This document shows positions 54,705 to 64,000 of a stretch of DNA of 64,000 bases, piece after piece. Both the position numbers and the translations under genes were made by a program. The DNA is taken from assembly GCA_036881905.1 (NCBI GenBank), contig JBAJNN010000009.1, positions 1 through 64,000 of the forward strand. The letters run 5' to 3'. The notes below the pieces were generated by a model that was given only the letters and a program-made list of their open reading frames with translations, was not told the origin of the DNA and did not search any database. This DNA comes from JBAJNN01 sp036881905 (GTDB lineage: Bacteria > Pseudomonadota > Alphaproteobacteria > Rhizobiales > Im1). The first letter of the stretch is position 1. Each line of letters starts with the position of its first letter.

Positions 54705-54813
54705 AGCGTCGTTTGATCCGATTGAATCAAACCGGCGCTCTTAAAGTCCTTATTTTGCCGCATAATCTTGGCCTGGCCTCGCTTGCGCTTGGCAAGCTCG
54801 GATTATGTTCTAT
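54701..54813. repeat. CTAGAGC-type palindromic intergenic repeat, copy 4 (inverted)
   Basis: First hairpin CTAGAGCGTCGTTTGATCC to ATCAAACCGGCGCTC; second part GCATAATCTTGGCCTGGCCT to CTCGGATTATGTTCTA is the reverse complement of the first hairpin of the other copies. The opening CTAG provides the prfB stop codon at 54702-54704. Confidence 0.75.
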
Positions 54814-55511
54814 CGGTCCAGGTTCCGCGCTCAGGACAAACCCGGTTGGAGCCGGGGCGGGCAAAATGCATTGATATCGGATGCAAGAGTGTCCGTGTCG
54901 GGCGATTCCCTTTATGCTGAATCCAGTGGAGTTGAATCGATTCCGATACCCGCACTCTGGATCGGGGGATTGATCCCGCGGTTGATCACGGTTGGAGTGA
55001 AGGGAACCCCACTATCCATAGATGACTGGAAAATAGCGGTTTTGCAGGGGAACAGCGTGTTGGAGAGAATTTTCCGAAGCGATTTTGAAAAAATATATGA
55101 CGGCCACTTGACAGTCGAACCGCGACAATCATATAACACGATCACCGACGGGGCGGTGAAACACTCTCGTCCGGTAGGTTGGGGTTCAAAAAAGCGGAAA
55201 ACAGTTTGTGGTTTTGTTGCCTTTAAGGTGGCAAACGCACCGTTTTTCTCTGTTTTTGAAGACTTTGCTCTTTGATATCGTTATTGAAAGAAAGAGAGAC
55301 GCAGGCGGCGGTGTCCTGGCGATGCTGGTCGGTCTCGGCCAGTGCATCTTTAAAGACGCTGACGGTCTTGCGTTTCGGTGGCCAAAGTATGATGCTTTTT
55401 TGAAGCGGCTCGAACGAGCCGTCTGAAAAAGCAAAAATACTTGGGACCCGTTAATTTGCGCAAGCGACCATTTCGACGTCCATGACGTCGGATTTAAAGC
55501 ACAGATGTTCA
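54814..55511. other. Upstream region of the rRNA operon
   Basis: About 700 bp. A plus-strand frame at 54805-55275 (156 codons) has no Shine-Dalgarno or known domain, so I do not call it. The rRNA promoter is listed separately. In the leader, GTTGCCTTTAAGGTGGCAAA near 55215 and the perfect palindrome CGGCTCGAACGAGCCG at 55406-55421 may be antitermination or processing structures. Confidence 0.5.
55108..55137 (+). promoter_or_regulatory. Probable rRNA operon promoter
   Basis: TTGACA at 55108-55113 and TATAAC at 55132-55137, spaced by 18 bases (ATATAA one base earlier gives 17). It lies about 375 bp before the 16S gene, a normal rRNA leader length. Confidence 0.6.
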
Positions 55512-57019
<1,508 letters not shown>

Positions 57020-57170
57020 TTAATCCTTCATGAAAAAGCCATGTTTGGTCTTTCGTATCGGATTGTTCCTTAAAACAGACGAGAAGCCTTTTGGCTTCGA
57101 CAATGCGGGACGCCGCCGTCTTCGTTTCTCTTTCTTTTGAAGTCGCAAAACAGGGTCGAGCTGTTCCTTT

Positions 57171-57247
<77 letters not shown>

Positions 57248-57286
57248 CGTTTTATGTGTGGTTCGGGGGATGAAGGGCTAGAGTCG

Positions 57287-57362
57287 GGGGCCATAGCTCA
57301 GTTGGGAGAGCGCCTGCTTTGCAAGCAGGAGGTCGTCGGTTCGATCCCGTCTGGCTCCACCA
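57287..57362 (+). tRNA. tRNA-Ala (anticodon TGC)
   Basis: 76 nt, GGGGCCATAGCTCAGTTGGG to GGCTCCACCA. Anticodon arm CCTGCTTTGCAAGCAGG with TGC. Second tRNA of the rRNA spacer, followed by about 380 bp of spacer in which no other gene is seen. Confidence 0.97.
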
Positions 57363-57741
57363 ATTTTCTTGGTCGGTCAAGGCGCATTTGCAAGGCCGGC
57401 TTGGCTCGTCATTCGCGGTCCATGCGGTAAGCGACATCATGTGGTTTCGTTGTTTTGTACCTTGAATCTTTGTATCGGGGTAACGTTTATAAGATTTTTT
57501 GATATTGTGAAGAAGGGGTTTACCTGGAAACGTGTCTGTTTGGCACGTTTTTTTCTGGTCTTTGACGGGCGCATTGTCCGCAATATCACTCAGACTGGCG
57601 GGGTCATCCGCTATCGGGTAAACCTTTTGAAAATCATGAACTGACCGTAACTCTTTTGCCCTTGAACATCTTTTAAGCCTTATCATCACAGTTTTTGAAT
57701 GTGATGGCAGGGCTGTTGTGGTGGGCATTGGTAATGAGAGT

Positions 57742-60491
<2,750 letters not shown>

Positions 60492-60577
60492 ACTCTCATT
60501 TCCTGTGCTCTTTAAGAGTTCAAATGGGATGTTACGGTTATCATGTTGTAAGTTGGTTCATGATAGATTTGTCCTTT

Positions 60578-60700
60578 GCTGGCCCGGTGGTTATAGCGAG
60601 GTGGTCAAACCCGATCCCATCCCGAACTCGGTCGTTAAACGCCTCAGCGCTGATGGTACTTCGTCTTAAGACGCGGAAGAGTAAGTCGCTGCCGGGCTTG
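60578..60700 (+). rRNA. rrf: 5S ribosomal RNA
   Basis: The core ACCCGATCCCATCCCGAACT and GATGGTACTTCGTCTTAAGA are clear, and CTGGCCCGG near the start pairs with CCGGGCT at the end. Boundaries are approximate. No tRNA-fMet follows within the next few hundred bases, though many alphaproteobacterial operons end with one. Confidence 0.92.
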
Positions 60701-60867
60701 CCAAGGGTAGAGTTATATTTTTTAAGATTTTCAAATGGCTTAGCCTTTTTATTCACAACATTTTTGATAATCGGCGCCAGCGCATTATTTTCTCGAATAT
60801 GCCGAAAATGCACCGGCGATGGTTTCTTTGAAAACTTGGGTAAAACGGGCGGAAGGCAAGTCCTCTG

Positions 60868-61179
60868 TTACCATTTTAGGTGTGCTTGAACGCATGATCG
60901 GCGCTTTCTGCGCGGGGAACCGGTCCGGGGACGATCTTCCGACCAGTTTTGCGGCTTGCCCGGATCGGAAGGTTTGACCTCCGCCGTATCCTTGGCAAGT
61001 TTTCGGATGGATCGATCAAGGGTTTCCTCCGCCTTCGCCGCCTCTGTGGTCACTTTGGCCATCCCTTCACGCGCCGTGGCCGGTTTTTTCATTTTAGTGG
61101 CAACTCCATTTGACGCTCCGCGATTTGGCCTTGGGTCTAGATGCGGATAGTTTCTTTGCCTGTCATTGAAGTTGCCCAT
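60868..61179 (-). CDS. Small hypothetical protein, charged
   Basis: 103 residues, rich in Lys, Arg, Ala and Thr (MKKPATAREGMAKVTTEAAK, LDRSIRKLAKDTAEV), with no membrane segment or recognised domain. AACGGAGA lies 3 bases before the ATG at 61179. The middle is predicted helical. It could be a chance frame downstream of the rRNA operon. Confidence 0.4.
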   Translation of the reverse strand: MGNFNDRQRNYPHLDPRPNRGASNGVATKMKKPATAREGMAKVTTEAAKAEETLDRSIRKLAKDTAEVKPSDPGKPQNWSEDRPRTGSPRRKRRSCVQAHLKW

Positions 61180-61350
61180 TCTCCGTTGAAATATCTAAAA
61201 TCACTTGGCTGTCTTGAAAAGATCAGGCTATTCATGCAGCATATCATACCGATTGGCATGATATTCTGTTAAGCCTTGCCAGATATGCAGTTGTCGGGAG
61301 CGTTCAGGAAAAGAACACGCCCGGAAATGAAGAGAAGCCCGTTATCTTGA

Positions 61351-61634
61351 ATGGAAACAGTTGTTTTTGATACCCACGCTTACGTAAATCGTCTCGTCGT
61401 GGCGGGCATGCCGGAGACCCCGGGCTTGAGGTCATTGCCGATGGGCTTTGCTGCCTGATCGATGACACGCTCGCCACCAAACGTGATTTGAAAGAGCTTG
61501 AGGTTGCGCTCAAACGCGACATGAAGGAGATGGAAAGCCGGATCGCCGTCAACATTCTCAAATGGATGTTCACCGCGTTATTGGGCCAAACCGCCGTTAT
61601 CGTCGGGTTAGTAAAGTTGTTTGACTTCCACTGA
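61351..61634 (+). pseudogene. Small coiled-coil protein (DUF1640/CCDC90-like), frameshifted
   Basis: From ATG 61351 the frame reads METVVFDTHAYVNRLVVAGM and then, after PETPG, is lost; EVIADGLCCLIDDTLATKRD continues in another frame to LKELEVALKRDMKEMESRIA, then a membrane segment (WMFTALLGQTAVIVGLVKLF) and stop at 61634. One extra G near 61413-61420 explains the change. Related proteins of about 95 residues have a coiled coil followed by one C-terminal transmembrane helix and often occur in many copies. Function unknown. The lesion may be real or a sequence error. Confidence 0.65.
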
Positions 61635-61844
61635 CGGCGCATTGCTTCCTCTCACAATCTGGTTATAATGGTCGGTGCTTTCCGCGTCGGGTCATAGACC
61701 GCCTGAAACGGCGCTTCGAAGATTGCGTCGGCGTTCTGCCCACCCTTATTGACCCGACCATCACTGGAAATTGCCTTTGGTACGCCAGATCGTAGATACC
61801 GGAAACACTGAAGTCATAATTACTCAACAGGAAAAATATCAATC

Positions 61845-62858
61845 ATGCGTTGTGATCGACGTGCTCTCAGAGGGACTATCCACACCCTGAATCTGAATTC
61901 GTCCTTACTGCGCGATAATTTGCTGGGCGATCCGGTTTGTCGGGATGTGCCGGTTTACCTGCCGGCGGGCCATGATGGCGAGGGCTTGCCGTTGCTGGTT
62001 GATTTGGTCGGTTTTACCGGCGCCGGTCCGGCGCATCTCAACTGGAGGGGGTTTGGTGAGAACCTGCCTGAACGTCTCGACCGGTTGATTGCCACGGGCT
62101 CGCTGTCACCGGTTGTTGTCGCGTTTCCCGATTGTTTCACTCGTCTTGGCGGTAACCAGTATATCAATTCGCTTGCCCTCGGCCCCTGGGAAGATATTCT
62201 GATTGAGGAAGTCGTGCCCTTGGTGGAGGAGCGTTTCGGCTGCGGGGGGCCGCAACGGCGCGGCGTATTCGGCAAATCCTCCGGCGGCTACGGGTCGATT
62301 GTCCACGCCATGAAGCATGCCGATTTCTGGGCCGCCGCCGCGTGCCATTCCGGCGATATGGCTTTCGATCTATGCTATTTATCTGCCATGCCCTGCACCT
62401 TACGCGCTCTGGCAGAGAACGATAACTCCATCAAGACTTTCATCACCAATTTTGAAGCCGGGCCAAAATGGTCGGGTGCCGATCTCAACATCCTGATGTC
62501 GCTGGCAATGTGCGCGAGCTATGATCCAGACCCCGGCGCTTTTTGCGGCGTGCGCCTGCCTGTTGATATGAAGACCTGCGAGGTGATCCCCGATCGCTGG
62601 GCAAACTGGCTCAAATGGGATCCGCTGGTTATGGTTGAAACCCGAGGGAAGGCGCTGAAGGCCCTCAAGGCACTATGGATCGATTGTGGAATCAGGGATC
62701 AATATAACCTGCTCTACGGTACCCGCCGCCTGCATCTTCGGTTGGAGTCCATCGGTGTCGATCACCATTATGAGGAATTCCCCGACAATCATTCCTCCAT
62801 CGATTACCGTTTTGATAAAAGCCTGCCTGTCCTTGCCAGGGCGTTGGCGTTGGCCTGA
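61845..62858 (+). CDS. Putative esterase, alpha/beta-hydrolase fold
   Basis: 337-residue esterase D/PutA-like-esterase family enzyme (pfam Esterase type). The nucleophile elbow is FGKSSGGYGSIVHAM with Ser near residue 145, preceded by VVVAFPDCFTRLGGNQYINS. A late Asp in WIDCGIRDQYNL and His in FPDNHSSIDYRF complete a plausible triad. No signal peptide is seen. AGGAAAAAT precedes the ATG. Natural substrate not known. Confidence 0.85.
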   Translation: MRCDRRALRGTIHTLNLNSSLLRDNLLGDPVCRDVPVYLPAGHDGEGLPLLVDLVGFTGAGPAHLNWRGFGENLPERLDRLIATGSLSPVVVAFPDCFTRLGGNQYINSLALGPWEDILIEEVVPLVEERFGCGGPQRRGVFGKSSGGYGSIVHAMKHADFWAAAACHSGDMAFDLCYLSAMPCTLRALAENDNSIKTFITNFEAGPKWSGADLNILMSLAMCASYDPDPGAFCGVRLPVDMKTCEVIPDRWANWLKWDPLVMVETRGKALKALKALWIDCGIRDQYNLLYGTRRLHLRLESIGVDHHYEEFPDNHSSIDYRFDKSLPVLARALALA

Positions 62859-62932
62859 GAGATTTATCCCAATCTGAAGAATCGCCGATCCACGATTCTT
62901 TTCTCAAAAAAGCATATACCGAATTCAGGTCA

Positions 62933-63658
62933 TCATCGGTTTTCAGTCGGTGGATTACTGGCCTTGGCAAGCGCTGTATTGATCACGCTTTCAAACCGTT
63001 CAAGAGGTTGGTTCCCTACCAAAACCTGTCCATTGATGAAAAAAGTCGGTACGCCCTCAATGCCCAGCTTTTTCTCGGCGTGAGTATACACTTTGTTAAT
63101 CTCGCGCGCCAAAGTCTCGTTCTTCAGACAGGCATTGAAACTCTGTTTCGTCATGCCCGACAACCGGGCGATTTTGAACAGCTCGGTGCGCGGGTCCGCA
63201 GTTGCCGCCAACCATACTTGCTGACGTTTGAACATAGTGTCGATCAGGGGGAAATATTTATCCTCAGGAGCGCAGCGGGCAATCATGAAACCCGCCAAAG
63301 CCAGATCGTCAAAGGCAAATTCGCGAAAGATCAAACGCATCCTTCCGGTCGTAATGTATTTTCTCTTTAATCCAGGCAGAATTTCAGTATCGAATTCAGC
63401 GCATCTGTGGCAGATCAGGGACGCATATTCGATCATGGTTACAGGTGCATTCTTGCTGCCCATGATCATGTCATTCAGCCCACCGGCTCGCGAGAGCTCC
63501 GCCATATCAACGCTTTCAGCCGCTATTGCGGTTTGAGGCCCTTTCAACTCCAACCCCGATCTGTCTTTAATGACCGTGTAGGTGATCGCCCCGACAATAA
63601 CCGCAAGGATAGCGATTATAAGCATTACTTTTCGGTTTCCGGATAACATATGGCTCAT
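62933..63658 (-). CDS. DsbA-family thioredoxin-like protein, membrane anchored
   Basis: 241 residues. Residues 11-30 (VMLIIAILAVIVGAITYTVI) form an N-terminal membrane anchor or signal. The redox motif is C83-His-Arg-C86 in EYASLICHRCAEF, and the cis-proline loop is GIEGVPTFFINGQVLVG. It should act as a thiol oxidase or disulfide carrier in the periplasm; the variant CHRC motif is seen in the DsbA-like group close to DUF721 and mutY genes. GTG at 63661 is an alternative start. Confidence 0.92.
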   Translation of the reverse strand: MSHMLSGNRKVMLIIAILAVIVGAITYTVIKDRSGLELKGPQTAIAAESVDMAELSRAGGLNDMIMGSKNAPVTMIEYASLICHRCAEFDTEILPGLKRKYITTGRMRLIFREFAFDDLALAGFMIARCAPEDKYFPLIDTMFKRQQVWLAATADPRTELFKIARLSGMTKQSFNACLKNETLAREINKVYTHAEKKLGIEGVPTFFINGQVLVGNQPLERFESVINTALAKASNPPTENR

Positions 63659-63708
63659 CACTATTTTTTAACCCTGGCTAAAAAACTCTTTGTATATATC
63701 TCTAGAAT

Positions 63709-64000
63709 TCATGATTTTCGTGCTTTGACGCCCCGGCCCAGCCGGCGCAACGCCTCGCGCAATTGGTTATCCTCAACAATGGAAATCTCATGATCAAGCG
63801 CACGTTCTTCTGGTTCCTTAAGCTTCGGTCGGGTCAACCGACCGTTATCCTGACGGCAGGGAAGGCGATCCTGAACAATCCTGATTTCCGTGATGGCAGC
63901 ATATCCGTAGTAGCTGTTGATGCGCTCCAAGATTTGCAGCGTCTCGTGCTGAACCTGCAATGCACGGCCATCGGCAACACGAATGACCAGCTTGCCGCCG
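63709..64000 (-). CDS. DUF721 / DciA-like protein, C-terminal part
   Basis: The frame enters at the right edge (GKLVIRVADGRALQVQHETL) and runs through QILERINSYYGYAAITEIRI to the stop at 63709. This is the DUF721 pattern; some members, called DciA, load the replicative helicase. The C-terminal 45 residues are charged (LKEPEERALDHEISIVEDNQ). The N-terminus lies beyond the window. Its place before a DsbA-like gene fits the usual alphaproteobacterial order. Confidence 0.8.
   Translation of the reverse strand, partial: GGKLVIRVADGRALQVQHETLQILERINSYYGYAAITEIRIVQDRLPCRQDNGRLTRPKLKEPEERALDHEISIVEDNQLREALRRLGRGVKARKS

Noticed and set aside
54805..55275. 156-codon plus-strand frame between prfB and the rRNA operon
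   Set aside because: No start signal, no domain, and it runs through the palindromic repeat and the rRNA promoter.

Overview
The window looks like the chromosome of an alphaproteobacterium, probably a Rhodospirillales-type organism; this is inferred from gene content and the look of the 16S rRNA, not from a search. Supporting signs are a complete 16S-tRNA-Ile-tRNA-Ala-23S-5S operon of alphaproteobacterial character, a pyruvate dehydrogenase E1-beta with its own lipoyl domain, the gene order DUF2066 / CDP-alcohol phosphatidyltransferase / AI-2E permease / hdaA beside purMN, a yqeY-dnaG-rpoD cluster, and many ATGA start-stop overlaps.

Layout. 1-134: end of an IS481-family insertion sequence. 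178-5466: putA, a family 4 uracil-DNA glycosylase, and a frameshifted P1-family peptidase. 5602-11224: purMN on the minus strand, then DUF2066, phosphatidyltransferase, permease and hdaA on the plus strand. 11225-12788: a BstYI/BglII-like type II restriction-modification pair sitting exactly between two 72-bp copies of the hdaA 3' end. 13049-15926 (minus): a 40-residue peptide gene with a perfect Shine-Dalgarno, followed by a broken TPR gene and a broken MFS exporter gene, which looks like a decaying peptide export or maturation cassette. 16405-21249: a LysR regulator, a DUF1445 putative hydro-lyase and a complete TRAP transporter. 21290-32131: ispG, ccdA, rpoD, dnaG, yqeY, carA and groESL with a CIRCE operator. 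32396-34362: a 289-bp MITE-like element and a wrecked DNA methyltransferase-nuclease fusion, next to tRNA-Arg. 34958-43518: ftsB-like gene, pdhA, pdhB, pdhC, lpdA, lipA, a Coq10/RatA-like gene and a cinA-type amidase. 43706-46004: azlCD and a fatty acid desaturase interrupted by an amber codon. 46367-54704: cysS, aroK, aroB, a CorC-type transporter, an outer-membrane barrel, two short-chain dehydrogenases and prfB with its programmed frameshift. 55512-60700: rRNA operon. 60868-64000: small genes, an esterase, a DsbA-like protein and the end of a DciA-like gene.

Most of the window is core metabolism and information processing: pyruvate dehydrogenase with the lipoate synthase that supplies its cofactor, purine, shikimate and isoprenoid steps, chaperonins, sigma factor and primase. 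On this lie mobile and decaying elements: the insertion-sequence end, the R-M cassette with its long target duplication, four copies of a CTAGAGC-bounded palindromic repeat, the MITE-like element, and six clearly broken genes. Two copies of the palindromic repeat supply the stop codon of a neighbouring gene and a third supplies the last residues of another.

All coordinates for starts are judged from Shine-Dalgarno sites, overlaps and family lengths; rRNA ends are approximate. No database search was possible, so family names rest on remembered motifs.
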